64,000 nt of DNA from Alkalicoccobacillus porphyridii (GCF_007293315.1 NZ_VLXZ01000001.1:186001-250000), one strand, 5' to 3'. Counted from the stretch's first letter, positions 33,897 to 43,880 are shown. Program-made: numbers and translations. The notes: a model not told the origin generated them from the letters alone.

Positions 33897-34469
33897 TTAC
33901 GCATCTACTGCTTCCATAACTTCTTTAGAAGCTCTCTTGGTCACAGATTGACGATATTCATGTAGATCAACAAAATAACAACGAACCAAAGAATCTCCAT
34001 TACTAAATTCATAAGCCTCGTCTCTTTTAAAGCCTAACCATTCATATAATTCTCTGGCCTTTTGCATAATATCTCCGGTATGAAGATACAAATAACTTGC
34101 TCCATTATTGGCTGCCCTGTCTATACTTTCACGCAATAGAGCCTGAGCTACGCCAAGACCACGTGCATCAGGGTGGACTGCCAGTAAGCGAATAACAGGA
34201 TGTTTAACTGCTAGTTCCTCCCGCTGATAAGCCATCTCTCCAGAAGCAAACATTTGGATTGACCCAACAATTTGGTCGCCATTTCTCGCTACCAAAACCT
34301 CATCCAAATTAGGATTATCGAGTGAAACGGTTATGTTCTCCAAATATTCTGCCCATGCTTCTGGACTACGAAACACTTCTTCATATTGTTGGTAGCTATC
34401 TATTAGTAGTTGGGTTACTGTTTTTTTATCCTCTGGCTGTAACGACCCTACTTTAATAAAATCTGACAT
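33897..34469 (-). CDS. GNAT-family N-acetyltransferase
   Basis: A 190-residue protein with motif A RLLAVHPDARGLGVAQALLRESIDRA (about 93-118; loop ARGLGVA) and the C-terminal KARELYEWLGFKRD. The acceptor is unknown; the length and the LYLHTGDIM stretch are common in small-molecule acetyltransferases of Bacillus. The start ATG follows AAGGGGGAA. It is probably monocistronic. Confidence 0.8.
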   Translation of the reverse strand: MSDFIKVGSLQPEDKKTVTQLLIDSYQQYEEVFRSPEAWAEYLENITVSLDNPNLDEVLVARNGDQIVGSIQMFASGEMAYQREELAVKHPVIRLLAVHPDARGLGVAQALLRESIDRAANNGASYLYLHTGDIMQKARELYEWLGFKRDEAYEFSNGDSLVRCYFVDLHEYRQSVTKRASKEVMEAVDA

Positions 34470-34617
34470 AATTATTCCCCCTTAGTTACATCTTTTAGTA
34501 TAGATCATTCAACATCAGCTTTCTACAGATTAAACTTATACAAATCACTTCAAAAAAAATGAACTGTTTATAGAAAGGAATAAAAAATCATACTAAGACA
34601 GAAGCATATGGTACAAA

Positions 34618-34652
34618 TAAAAAAGCCGAACAATGTCTGTTCAGCTTTTTTA
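34618..34652 (-). terminator. Terminator of the GH4-araL-araM operon
   Basis: Minus-strand hairpin AAAAAAGCTGAAC / GTTCGGCTTTTTT (G-T pairs) with a 7-nt loop and a T tract, 40 bp past the araM stop. Confidence 0.8.
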
Positions 34653-34691
34653 AGTAGTTATAATACTTCTGTTGCAGTCTCAAGGTGTAAC

Positions 34692-35846
34692 CTATAAATC
34701 TGGACCCCAATGAAGGGTTTCATGATAGTAGCGAAGTAGGGTCCAGCGATCACGAAGATGATACGCTTTTAAAAGACTTAACTGAATCAATTCCTCATCA
34801 ATTTGAACATGGTCTGGATTCCAGCCTGCCAGACGAAGATCCTTTTCAACCTTTGCAACGTCTGGCAGTGAATCAATTAATTCAACTAAGCGAAGATTTT
34901 GCTCGGTTGGATCTTTTTCTAAGCTTGGTTTTACCATTTGTTTGTAATAATTCATAATCAGAAGGGTCGATCTTCCAATCTTTGCTCCGTGAAAAAGCTG
35001 CTTATGTCCATCCTCTATAAAACGCATCTCCCAATAATGAGATAAGTGATGCTCGGCGCCTGAAGCGGGGTGCGAGGCTCCAAAGGAAGCCATAGCAATA
35101 CCTGACAGCACAAGTCCCTTCATCAGAACTTCAATGCCTTCTATATCACCTTGGCCGATTTTTTCAGCTACGTCTATACACGCTTCCATGGCTTCTCGAG
35201 TTAAGTCTGCGATGTCCTGATCGTATGCTTCCCCGGCTATTAGTGCGCCAGCTTTCCAATCGACGAGAGAAGTATGCTTGCCAATCATATCTCCAAATCC
35301 TGCTGCGATAAGAGGTGCAGGTGCCTGACTTAGAATGGTTACATCGGCGAATAGAGCAACTGGTGCAACCGTTTGATACGTTGTTTTTACACCCTTAATA
35401 ATAATTGGGGCTCCTTTAGAATTAAAACCATCAACTGAGGGAGCTGTTGGCAGTGAGATAAATGGCTTTCCTATTTTAGCACTGACAAAACGCACGATAT
35501 CATGAATGGTCCCTGAACCAACCGCTAAGAGACAGTCAGTTTCAGGTTGAACTTGAATCAAGACATCTACAATCGTTTGCTCATCGGCGATGATATCTCC
35601 TTTGTCATTGCATTGAAGACAGTGGATGCTTAGTTTAGAATTGGTTTCATTCAGATAATCTTCTACTTCTTTTCCGGCTGCCTTATACGTATTCTCATCT
35701 ACAATCATGATAATATTTTTGTACGATTGACTCACAACATAGTCCGTCATTGCTCCAAAGGCTTTCTCTGCAATGATTATTGGATGAGTAGAATGCTGGA
35801 AGGTTGGACTTTCCATAATCTCATCAAATCGTTGTTTTAGCTTCAT
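34692..35846 (-). CDS. egsA: sn-Glycerol-1-phosphate dehydrogenase (AraM/EgsA)
   Basis: A 384-residue member of the iron-/nickel-dependent alcohol dehydrogenase-like family. VGSGTIHDIVRFVSAKIGKPFISLPTAPSVDGF covers the NAD-binding GSG loop and metal Asp region; GASHPASGAEHHLSHYWE and FHGAKIG hold the metal His residues. B. subtilis AraM is a Ni-dependent enzyme that makes the archaea-type sn-glycerol-1-phosphate backbone, used for heptaprenylglyceryl phosphate. It is the last gene of the operon; its ATG overlaps the araL stop (ATGA). Confidence 0.88.
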   Translation of the reverse strand: MKLKQRFDEIMESPTFQHSTHPIIIAEKAFGAMTDYVVSQSYKNIIMIVDENTYKAAGKEVEDYLNETNSKLSIHCLQCNDKGDIIADEQTIVDVLIQVQPETDCLLAVGSGTIHDIVRFVSAKIGKPFISLPTAPSVDGFNSKGAPIIIKGVKTTYQTVAPVALFADVTILSQAPAPLIAAGFGDMIGKHTSLVDWKAGALIAGEAYDQDIADLTREAMEACIDVAEKIGQGDIEGIEVLMKGLVLSGIAMASFGASHPASGAEHHLSHYWEMRFIEDGHKQLFHGAKIGRSTLLIMNYYKQMVKPSLEKDPTEQNLRLVELIDSLPDVAKVEKDLRLAGWNPDHVQIDEELIQLSLLKAYHLRDRWTLLRYYHETLHWGPDL

Positions 35847-36637
35847 AGTTCACCCCTTAAGTCAGCCATACTGTTTAATATATAGTGAGGTTTGCTTCTT
35901 GGAGCGGCCTCCTCGGCTTTTGATGCCGTTGTATTTCCGGTTAAGACCAAAACGGTTCTCATCCCTTGCATGTTGCCCATTACAATATCTGTTCCAAGAC
36001 TATCTCCTACTACCATGCATTCATGTGCTTCCAATCCAATTTGAGCAAGTGCAGCTTCAACCATAAAGCAAGATGGTTTACCGATGACTAATTCTGTTTT
36101 TTGTCCCGTAGCTGATTCAATGGCACCAATAAATCCTGCTACATCGATAGCGGGTCCATTTTCATCCGGATAGGTTTTATCACTGTTTGTAGCAATAATT
36201 CTTGCTCCGGCGGACGTAGCACGAAATGCTTGATTTAGCTCCGAATAACTAACCTCATCGTGTAACGTAATGACAACGAAGTCTGCTTCCTCCGGTTGAT
36301 CTGCAACCATCACTTTGTGCTCAAGCATCTCATCTGTTAAACCACTATTTCCGAGCACCCAAACCTTAGCAAGTGGATAGTGTTTTTTGATAAACTGAGC
36401 TGTGACTGTTGAAGAAAAAATAACATCCTCTAGTTCTGATTGAATTCCGTGCTTTTTTAGCTTTTCCCATCCGGCACGCCGTGAATGATTCCCTCGATTG
36501 CTTAGGTAGACTACTTTTCTACCACTTGACTGTATGGCCTGAATAGCTTCATCTGTCCCACTAATTAGCTCCTGACCTTGGAATACTGTGCCATCTAAGT
36601 CAACCAGTACTCCTTTTATTCCATCAAACATTGACAC
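35843..36637 (-). CDS. araL: AraL-type HAD sugar phosphatase
   Basis: A roughly 264-residue HAD phosphatase of subclass II. The nucleophile motif LVDLDGTVFQG is near residue 11, the SNRG motif II follows, and MVVGDSLGTDIVMGN is motif IV. It matches B. subtilis AraL, a promiscuous sugar-phosphate phosphatase encoded in the arabinose operon. The start GTG at 36637 follows GGAGG at 6 nt; an ATG two codons later is an alternative. In B. subtilis araL expression is limited by an RNA structure over its start; I did not detect one here. Confidence 0.85.
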   Translation of the reverse strand: MSMFDGIKGVLVDLDGTVFQGQELISGTDEAIQAIQSSGRKVVYLSNRGNHSRRAGWEKLKKHGIQSELEDVIFSSTVTAQFIKKHYPLAKVWVLGNSGLTDEMLEHKVMVADQPEEADFVVITLHDEVSYSELNQAFRATSAGARIIATNSDKTYPDENGPAIDVAGFIGAIESATGQKTELVIGKPSCFMVEAALAQIGLEAHECMVVGDSLGTDIVMGNMQGMRTVLVLTGNTTASKAEEAAPRSKPHYILNSMADLRGEL

Positions 36638-36648
36638 GTCTTTCCTCC

Positions 36649-38154
36649 TCACGATAAGGAAGCTGGTCGATTCTTTGCTTTATCTGCTTCTTTGGCATTT
36701 CTGGATGCTTCTGCACGATTAGCCTTCATCTCATCAATGGACTTTGTCTTTAAACGAGCCGCTCCTTCATAGGACTTAGTAGCAAGTCGCGGTTGATGGT
36801 CTCTTCGTTCCTTTGCTTCTAAGATGCTATTCCGATACTGCGGCAGCCATTTTTCACCAGCTATCAGCATATCATCAACCATTTGCCAAATCTCTGGTGG
36901 AGAACACACAGCCCCGACTAATGGATCCATCATAAAGGCTTGGCGCAGCAAGCTGTCATCTCCATGCACTGCTGCCATGACCGCAAGCCTTTGAACAGAA
37001 ATGCTTGCTTGGCATACTGCTGCACAGCCTAACGGAAGCTCCCCAACCTGTGGAACATTAATTCCATTTCGATCAACATAACCTGGAGCTTCAATAATTG
37101 CATCATCCGGAAGATTGGTTATGACACCACGATTGATTGTATTAAAATGTCCACGATAGACTCTTCCCGTCTCAAGCCCTTCAATGATATAGGAACCGTG
37201 CTCCTCACTGCGTTTGTCCTGACTATACTCATAGGCTGGCTCATTCATCCAATTAGGAAAATCCTCCATAAACCAATTTCTACCTTCAGTACACACACGC
37301 AAATACCCACCAGTTTCACCATTTATCCAGCTTCCTAAATCAATCCATTCCTGAATTTCTTCTGGTCGTTTTCTGTACCAGGGCACATATTCACTTAAAT
37401 GGCCATTTGACTCGGTACTATAATAACCGAACCGCCTGAGGATATCTATGCGAACCTTTTCTGTCTGTTTATATTCCTCATGCGCTTCAAAGGCCTCAAG
37501 TAGCTTTCCTGTTAGATCCTCGCCTTGATGTTTAATCTGTATATACCACGTCTGATGATTAATTCCGGCACATACAATATCAATCTCTTCTTTCTTAAGT
37601 CCAAAGACATTCGCAATTTGGTTATGGCCACCTTGAACCCCATGACAAAGTCCAATCGTATGTACTCCACCAAATTCATTACAAGCCCAGGTGAGCATGG
37701 CCATTGGGTTAGCATAATTTAGCAATAAGCAATCCGGTTCCGCTACCTCACGAATATCCTTACAAATAGATAGCATTTCGTGGATTCCACGCTGCCCGTA
37801 CATAATGCCTCCGGCGCTTAACGTATCACCTACGCATTGGTCCACACCGTATTGAAGGGGGATAGAGATGTCGGTCTCAAACGCCTCTAACCCTCCAATA
37901 CGGACAACTGAAAAAATATACCGAGCGTCTTTTAGAGCCTCACGGCGATTCATTGTTGCCTGAATGGATATCATTCTACCATTCTCTTTTATATCACGTT
38001 GACAAAGCTCTGTTACCATTTGCAGATTCCTCTTGTCTATATCTGTAAAGGCGATCTCAATATCTGAAAACTCAGGGACAGATAATACATCTCGAAGAAG
38101 AGAACGGGTAAATCCAATACTGCCCGCCCCAATAAATGCAATTTTAAAAGACAT
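36649..38154 (-). CDS. Glycoside hydrolase family 4 (MelA-type alpha-glycosidase)
   Basis: A 501-residue NAD- and Mn-dependent glycosidase. The Rossmann motif FIGAGSIGFTRSLLRDV (5-21), NYANPMAMLTWA (substrate loop), the metal Cys-His in GLCHGVQGGHNQ (about residue 175), and GINHQTWY (metal His region) are typical of GH4. MelA alpha-galactosidases usually have CHSV, so the CHGV here leaves the sugar open (alpha-galactoside, glucoside or uronide). The gene heads the operon with araL and araM, after a cre site. SD AGGAG at 9 nt. A charged Ala/Lys/Arg-rich tail (about 465-501) is unusual for GH4. Confidence 0.85.
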   Translation of the reverse strand: MSFKIAFIGAGSIGFTRSLLRDVLSVPEFSDIEIAFTDIDKRNLQMVTELCQRDIKENGRMISIQATMNRREALKDARYIFSVVRIGGLEAFETDISIPLQYGVDQCVGDTLSAGGIMYGQRGIHEMLSICKDIREVAEPDCLLLNYANPMAMLTWACNEFGGVHTIGLCHGVQGGHNQIANVFGLKKEEIDIVCAGINHQTWYIQIKHQGEDLTGKLLEAFEAHEEYKQTEKVRIDILRRFGYYSTESNGHLSEYVPWYRKRPEEIQEWIDLGSWINGETGGYLRVCTEGRNWFMEDFPNWMNEPAYEYSQDKRSEEHGSYIIEGLETGRVYRGHFNTINRGVITNLPDDAIIEAPGYVDRNGINVPQVGELPLGCAAVCQASISVQRLAVMAAVHGDDSLLRQAFMMDPLVGAVCSPPEIWQMVDDMLIAGEKWLPQYRNSILEAKERRDHQPRLATKSYEGAARLKTKSIDEMKANRAEASRNAKEADKAKNRPASLS

Positions 38155-38200
38155 TGTCAGTCACTCCTCTGCTTTTTCTTGTATCGTATCACCCCTTTAT

Positions 38201-38215
38201 AGATAACGCTTTCAT
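38201..38215 (-). promoter_or_regulatory. CcpA cre site upstream of the GH4 gene
   Basis: Minus-strand ATGAAAGCGTTATCT matches the cre consensus WTGNAARCGNWWWCA at 14 of 15 positions. It lies 47 bp before the GH4 start, between it and the AraC-type gene, so catabolite repression of the operon is expected. Confidence 0.75.
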
Positions 38216-38220
38216 TTTTC

Positions 38221-39126
38221 TTACCTTTGGTTCACTGAATGTTTAAAATAATCACCTGCTGATTGCAAATGCTCCTTGTAACGTCCCTCTCGTCTAAATT
38301 GCTTTGGAGTAAATCCTGTCTGCTGACGAAAGATTGTACTAAAGTATTGCTGTGAGTTCATGCCAATATAATGAGGAATATCCGTAATGGATATATTTGT
38401 ACGCAGAAGCAACTCCTTAGCCTTGGCCATTCGGTGATTAATAAGGTAACCGTTAACAGAGGTCCCCATCGCTTTTTTGAAGATTCGGTGTAAATACCCT
38501 GGATGAAGATGCACGGCATCAGCTACATCCTTCACACGCAAATCTCGATCATAGTTCTGATGCATGTATTCAATTGATTTCTGTATATACACATGCTGTT
38601 CGGGGGCTTCTTGAGTATGCACTGCTATTTCAGCCATACGAAGCAGGATCTGACTTAATAACAATTGTTCTGTAAAGGGAGATTCTCGATCCTTTCGATC
38701 TAACTCTAAAATTAGAGCATGTAAGCACTGAGAGATATCCGTTGAATCGTGAAGGAGCAAATAAGAATGTGGTGATTCTGTTAATTGCCTCAGAGCTTTA
38801 TTTTCAGTTACAATGTCTCGAAATGATGGAAACACGGTTTCAAGCCCCTGAAAGCTAAATTCAATGTTACTCATTCTACACGATTTACCCGGCTCAACAT
38901 GTAGTCTATGCGGTATATTTCCATCAATAAAAATAAATTGACCCTTTTTCAGCTTATGAGTATCCCCATCCACTTCAATTAGACAGGTTCCTGATAACAC
39001 ATACATAATCTCAATTGCTTCATGTGAATGAATAGACATCGTAAAGTCCTGCCATTCTTTATAATAGTAAAATCGAACCACAGGATAGTAATCTTCTTCT
39101 AGCAGGTGTTGATGATAGAAACTCAT
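38221..39126 (-). CDS. AraC-family transcriptional regulator
   Basis: A 301-residue protein with an N-terminal cupin sensor (IMYVLSGTCLIEVDGDTHKLKKGQFIFIDGNIPHRL, about 40-75) and a C-terminal double helix-turn-helix (LRVKDVADAVHLHPGYLHRIFKKAMG and ISITDIPHYIGMNSQQYFSTIFRQQTGFTPKQFRR). It probably activates the GH4-araL-araM genes that follow on the same strand and/or abfA. The inducer is unknown. The start ATG has an AAAGGAG site; the araC-type gene lies between abfA (upstream) and the GH4 gene. Confidence 0.85.
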   Translation of the reverse strand: MSFYHQHLLEEDYYPVVRFYYYKEWQDFTMSIHSHEAIEIMYVLSGTCLIEVDGDTHKLKKGQFIFIDGNIPHRLHVEPGKSCRMSNIEFSFQGLETVFPSFRDIVTENKALRQLTESPHSYLLLHDSTDISQCLHALILELDRKDRESPFTEQLLLSQILLRMAEIAVHTQEAPEQHVYIQKSIEYMHQNYDRDLRVKDVADAVHLHPGYLHRIFKKAMGTSVNGYLINHRMAKAKELLLRTNISITDIPHYIGMNSQQYFSTIFRQQTGFTPKQFRREGRYKEHLQSAGDYFKHSVNQR

Positions 39127-39216
39127 CCGAATGCTCCTTTCTTACATACTTTGAATGGGTTGAACGTTGCTTTTTTCTTATTCTGTTAAGTATATCTGGA
39201 ACAAAATACGGAATCA

Positions 39217-39248
39217 AACAAAATACAGATGGGCTTTGAGCCCATCTG
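39217..39248 (-). terminator. Terminator of abfA
   Basis: Perfect 10-bp stem CAGATGGGCT / AGCCCATCTG with a 3-nt loop and a T-rich 3' side, 8 bp past the abfA stop. Confidence 0.85.
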
Positions 39249-39255
39249 ATTCTGA

Positions 39256-40803
<1,548 letters not shown>

Positions 40804-41174
40804 TTATAAATATCTATTACGCTCTATATAGTCATAATACGACTACATAGGCCTTCCGATTATTCCGTAATGCATATTAACTTAATAGATGTAATTGACA
40901 CTATTACGAGGCATTAATTGCTTTTATAAAGACCCTCCCTTGAAGTCATTAAAAGTATACAAACCTATCCCCCGCTATCATAGCATGAATATACGCCCTA
41001 ATAACATTCTATTCTAAATTTATTGATTATTATAATAGATTTATGAATTAAAAACCAGTAAGACTAAAGTATATCTATAATTAGACAGGCTACTTCAAAC
41101 ACTAATAAAAGTAATTGCCATCCTACATTTCTGTATGCTATAATCATTCAGTACCGCTTACATATTACAGAATT

Positions 41175-41247
41175 GGGGCCTTAGCTCAGCTGGGAGAGCG
41201 CCACGCTGGCAGCGTGGAGGTCAGGGGTTCGAGCCCCCTAGGCTCCA
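41175..41247 (+). tRNA. tRNA-Ala (anticodon GGC)
   Basis: Cloverleaf by eye: acceptor GGGGCCT pairs with AGGCTCC (one G-T), D-arm GCTC...GAGC, anticodon stem CCACG/CGTGG with loop CTGGCAG (anticodon GGC), TpsiC arm AGGGG/CCCCT with GTTCGAG loop, discriminator A. CCA is not encoded. It stands alone and marks the border between the arabinan cluster and the accessory region. Confidence 0.95.
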
Positions 41248-41270
41248 TCTACGAGAAACCTTAATGCAAG

Positions 41271-41301
41271 CACCTTTCACTTAGTGGAGGGTGTTTTGTT
41301 T
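41271..41301 (+). terminator. Terminator of tRNA-Ala
   Basis: CACCTTTCAC / GTGGAGGGTG (10 bp with two G-T pairs, 3-nt loop), then TTTTGTTTT on the plus strand. Confidence 0.8.
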
Positions 41302-41381
41302 TATTATATTATGTTTATGCGGAGGCGGATTGGAGGCAAACTCATATTTTTATCAGTTTTCCACTTTTTGGAAACTTTATC

Positions 41382-41410
41382 TTGTTGCAATGCGCAAATC
41401 ATAGTATCAT
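41382..41410 (+). promoter_or_regulatory. Sigma-A-type promoter, module 1
   Basis: TTGTTG, 17 nt, TATCAT. The surrounding segment (TTATCTTGTTGCA...CATAGTA) is repeated in front of the gene at 42387 with the same spacing. The start codon lies 37 bp after the -10. Confidence 0.55.
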
Positions 41411-41446
41411 TGCACTAGATTATAGAAAAATATGGGGGAATAATAT

Positions 41447-42151
41447 TTGCAAACTTTAGGTACTTTACTAGGCCTTGTTGCTATTGTCTTGATTGTCACT
41501 GGGATTATCGGAAATCGGAAGCGTAAAAAGAATGGCGAAAAGAAAAACAAGCAAACGTGGATTGGCATTGCTGTCTTTGTCTTAGCATTCATTGTCACAC
41601 CCGTTTCACCAAATGAGGAAGCGAACGCTGAACCTAAAGATGATTCAACGGAAGAAACTAAAAAAGAGGAAGTAAATGAAGAAGATGTTACTGAAGAGGA
41701 AACTACTGAAGAAGCCACAGAAGAAGAGGATAACACTGAGGAAGTTGTAGAAGAAACTGAATCAGAGCCTTCTATAGAAGAAAGAATTAATGCTATTGCT
41801 GATGACGCGTTTTCAGGAGTAGATGAGGTATCATACAATGAAGATAACAACTTTGTTCTATTCAGAGTACAAGGACCAGATAACCTTACGATTAATATGA
41901 CACGGAAATCTTGGTACATAGCTCAATTGGATACATTAGAATCCTTAGAAGGTGTTGAGGGAATTGATACAGTTGATTTCAACATTCTAACGACTCTTGT
42001 TGATCAATACGGAAATGAAAAAGATGAAATTGCAATGACGTCTTCATTCACTGCTGATACAAGAGAAAAAATAAATTTTGATAATGTTTTATTCGATAAT
42101 CTTCCTAATATCGCTGATGAATATTGGCATCACCCAGCCATGGAGAAATAA
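41447..42151 (+). CDS. Membrane protein with acidic linker and unknown C-terminal domain
   Basis: A 234-residue protein: two N-terminal membrane segments (LGLVAIVLIVTGIIG, and TWIGIAVFVLAFIVT, separated by a Lys/Arg-rich KRKKNGEKKNKQ loop), then about 55 residues made mostly of Glu, Thr and Asp, then a folded-looking C-terminal domain (about 108-234: IEERINAIADDAFSGVDEV...VQGPDNLTINMTRKSWYIAQ). I do not recognise the domain. Such helical-anchor/acidic-linker proteins occur in mobile and prophage regions. The start is TTG at 41447 with GGGGGAAT. Its promoter is duplicated before the next gene. Confidence 0.65.
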   Translation: MQTLGTLLGLVAIVLIVTGIIGNRKRKKNGEKKNKQTWIGIAVFVLAFIVTPVSPNEEANAEPKDDSTEETKKEEVNEEDVTEEETTEEATEEEDNTEEVVEETESEPSIEERINAIADDAFSGVDEVSYNEDNNFVLFRVQGPDNLTINMTRKSWYIAQLDTLESLEGVEGIDTVDFNILTTLVDQYGNEKDEIAMTSSFTADTREKINFDNVLFDNLPNIADEYWHHPAMEK

Positions 42152-42175
42152 AGAGCCTTAATTGGCTCTTTTTTC
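42152..42175 (+). terminator. Terminator of the 234-aa membrane protein gene
   Basis: AGAGCC/GGCTCT hairpin with a 6-nt loop and six Ts. The same structure recurs, diverged, at 43043. Confidence 0.75.
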
Positions 42176-42230
42176 TTGTTGCATACAGAACGTACATTCT
42201 CATACACTAAAGGTAATTATGATGATGAGG
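42153..42230 (+). repeat. 78-bp duplicated leader, copy 1
   Basis: Aligns without gaps to 43043-43120 with about 64 of 78 identical bases by hand count. Contains AGAACGTACATTCT (42187-42200), an SOS-box-like word, and ends TTATGATGATGAGG, which serves as a ribosome site in copy 2. After copy 1 no polymerase frame survives; 42231-42322 shows no gene. Confidence 0.7.
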
Positions 42231-42322
42231 GTTAGCCTTTGGTTGTCTCCGGTGAACCTATTATTCCCGAGGCGTATTCATATTTATATCACTTTGTTAT
42301 TTAATAAATTGGATAATTTATC

Positions 42323-42351
42323 TTGTTGCATAACGTAAACCATAGTAGTAT
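42323..42351 (+). promoter_or_regulatory. Sigma-A-type promoter, module 2
   Basis: TTGTTG, 17 nt, TAGTAT, in a segment homologous to that at 41370-41410. The start codon of the PH/SHOCT gene lies 36 bp downstream. Confidence 0.55.
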
Positions 42352-42386
42352 TTACTTATAATATGTAAGACTATGGGAGGAACACC

Positions 42387-42911
42387 ATGCATACACATGA
42401 ATCTATTAAAAAGCGTTTTGAAGAAGTTGGTGTAACAGGTAAATATGGAACGAAGAAGGAAATCAAAGAACTTCCTAAAATTCTGACAAACGACGAGATT
42501 GTTAATTATGCAACTAGCGGTTTCCTAGGGAGCAGTACTTGGTTGGTTGTATCTACTAATAAGCGCGTTATCTTCTTAGATAAAGGTATGATATATGGAC
42601 TAAAACAAAAGGAAATAGCATTAGACAAAATTAACTCTATTGCCCAAAAACGCGGTATGTTGTTAGGAGAAATTCACATATGGGATGGTGCAGAGTCATT
42701 CAACATTACTCATTGTGATAAAGGAACCATACAACCATTTATAGACGCTACTAATAAGGCCATAGATGCTTTGAAAACCACTTCATCTACTGTAGCAGCT
42801 ACAACGGAAACAAGTGGATTTTCTAAGATAAAAGAGCTTAAGGAATTACTTGATATGGGTGCTATTTCAGAGGAAGAGTTTAAAGCACAAAAAGAAAAAA
42901 TTCTAAATTAG
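42387..42911 (+). CDS. YokE-like PH-domain protein with SHOCT tail
   Basis: A 174-residue soluble protein. The central PH-like barrel (about 28-115) has VVSTNKRVIFLDKGMIYGLKQKEIALDKINSI, the bacterial PH/YokE pattern. The C-terminal 30 residues (KIKELKELLDMGAISEEEFKAQKEKIL) are a SHOCT motif. B. subtilis yokE is an SP-beta prophage gene, which agrees with an accessory origin. The start ATG has GGGAGGA. The function is unknown; PH/SHOCT proteins are thought to be scaffolds at membranes or in oligomers. Confidence 0.8.
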   Translation: MHTHESIKKRFEEVGVTGKYGTKKEIKELPKILTNDEIVNYATSGFLGSSTWLVVSTNKRVIFLDKGMIYGLKQKEIALDKINSIAQKRGMLLGEIHIWDGAESFNITHCDKGTIQPFIDATNKAIDALKTTSSTVAATTETSGFSKIKELKELLDMGAISEEEFKAQKEKILN

Positions 42912-43042
42912 ACGGTGACTCATGCGTACATCATTTTAGATTTTTTATATCTTTGGTAATGTTAAGTCAGTAAACAATGGAACATACGCAAAGCTCGTAG
43001 TGAGGCGGGCGGTCAATCACAGTTTTAATAAATTGTTCAGAT

Positions 43043-43120
43043 GAGCCTATAATGGCTCATTTTTCTTATCGTATATCGAACATACATTCCCATATACTGA
43101 AAGTAATTATGATGATGAGG
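43043..43120 (+). repeat. 78-bp duplicated leader, copy 2, with degenerate SOS box
   Basis: Second copy of the leader at 42153. It carries CGAACATACATTCC (43077-43090), close to the Bacillus LexA box CGAACNNNNGTTCG in the left half and altered in the right half. The segment directly precedes the polymerase remnant at 43130. The stretch 42912-43042 has no gene. Confidence 0.65.
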
Positions 43121-43129
43121 TGAACAATC

Positions 43130-43213
43130 ATGAGCAAGGTTATCTTTCTAGTTGATATGAAAAGCTTTTACGAATCTATAAAGTGGCGAAAAATCCCGAT
43201 CATTTAACATGTT
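43130..43213 (+). pseudogene. 5' remnant of a Y-family DNA polymerase gene (UvrX/DinB type)
   Basis: The ATG at 43130 (SD GATGATGAGGTG) opens MSKVIFLVDMKSFYESIK, the exact layout of a Y-family palm start (V-D-M-x-S-F-Y-A-S). After it the frame is lost; a one-base shift restores VAKNPDHL, corresponding to the usual E-x-A-x-x-P-x-L. Nothing of the later polymerase (fingers, YSIDE motif) follows. It is a short relic of about 28 codons with one indel and a truncation. A degenerate SOS box upstream fits the LexA control of uvrX/yqjW. Confidence 0.7.
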
Positions 43214-43306
43214 CCCTATTAAGTTTATGTTACGTATTAAATAATCAAGAATTTTCCTTTCAAGAGTATGTTATACTAAAATCCAACCATATTATGGGAG
43301 GTGCAT

Positions 43307-43498
43307 ATGCCGTATCTACAAAAAAGAATTCAGCAAATCAATGCCCTGGAAGAAAAAGATGCTCGGCCTCTTTTAAAAGTGATTTACAGTCAATTAGAGA
43401 TTAACAAAAAAGCTACTGTGAACTTCAATCCAAATGAGTTTGCACAGGACATACGATCACTTCTTGATGAATATTCAGAAGATGAAATTAAAAGCTAA
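43307..43498 (+). CDS. Small hypothetical protein (63 aa)
   Basis: A soluble, helical protein starting MPYLQKRIQQINALEEKDARP and ending in LLDEYSEDEIKS. The ATG at 43307 has an excellent SD (GGGAGG, 5-nt gap), which supports it being real; a GTG six bases upstream lies in the SD. I do not recognise the family. It follows the polymerase remnant, in the position where uvrX-type operons carry a small accessory gene (yolD/yqzH), but it does not resemble those as I recall them. Confidence 0.6.
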   Translation: MPYLQKRIQQINALEEKDARPLLKVIYSQLEINKKATVNFNPNEFAQDIRSLLDEYSEDEIKS

Positions 43499-43880
43499 GC
43501 ATATTAATGGTTTTTGAAAATATCGGGTAACTTATCATAATAGTGGTCTAACTCTATAGTTTTTCGAAATTATTTAGACTTAGAGCTTGTTACCCGAACC
43601 TTACATATATAAAACTAGTGAGCTTTATATTTTTCTTCTCCTTATTTACTACTACATTCTAATTTCCTGCATTGTCTTCTCTTAACCATATCATTATCTG
43701 TTCAGATTGATTCTTGAATAGACCTCTTTGCAAAACCATCTAACCTTTCCTCCTTGAGTCATAAGTTAACCTTCACTCCTTGACTATTTATTTTGACATC
43801 TCATTCCTTAGATCTTGAAATTTTTAATATCACTTGTAATCATGTAAAATTATATTATACCTAGGAAGGGAACTATTTAT
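43499..43880. other. Gene-free AT-rich stretch
   Basis: No frame with a ribosome site, no repeat copy and no clear terminator. The last 60 bp must carry the promoter of the RsbR-type gene; a sequence like TTGTAA...TATACC near 43840 is possible but poor. Confidence 0.5.

Noticed and set aside
41240-41300. Attachment-site duplication of the tRNA-Ala 3' end in the accessory region
   Set aside because: I could not find a second copy of the TpsiC-acceptor end downstream to 48.6 kb; no integrase gene is visible.
41407-41919. Minus-strand open frame rich in Ser, Val and Thr opposite the acidic-linker gene
   Set aside because: It is the antisense of the Glu/Thr repeat region; no ribosome site, and the plus frame has a promoter, SD and terminator.
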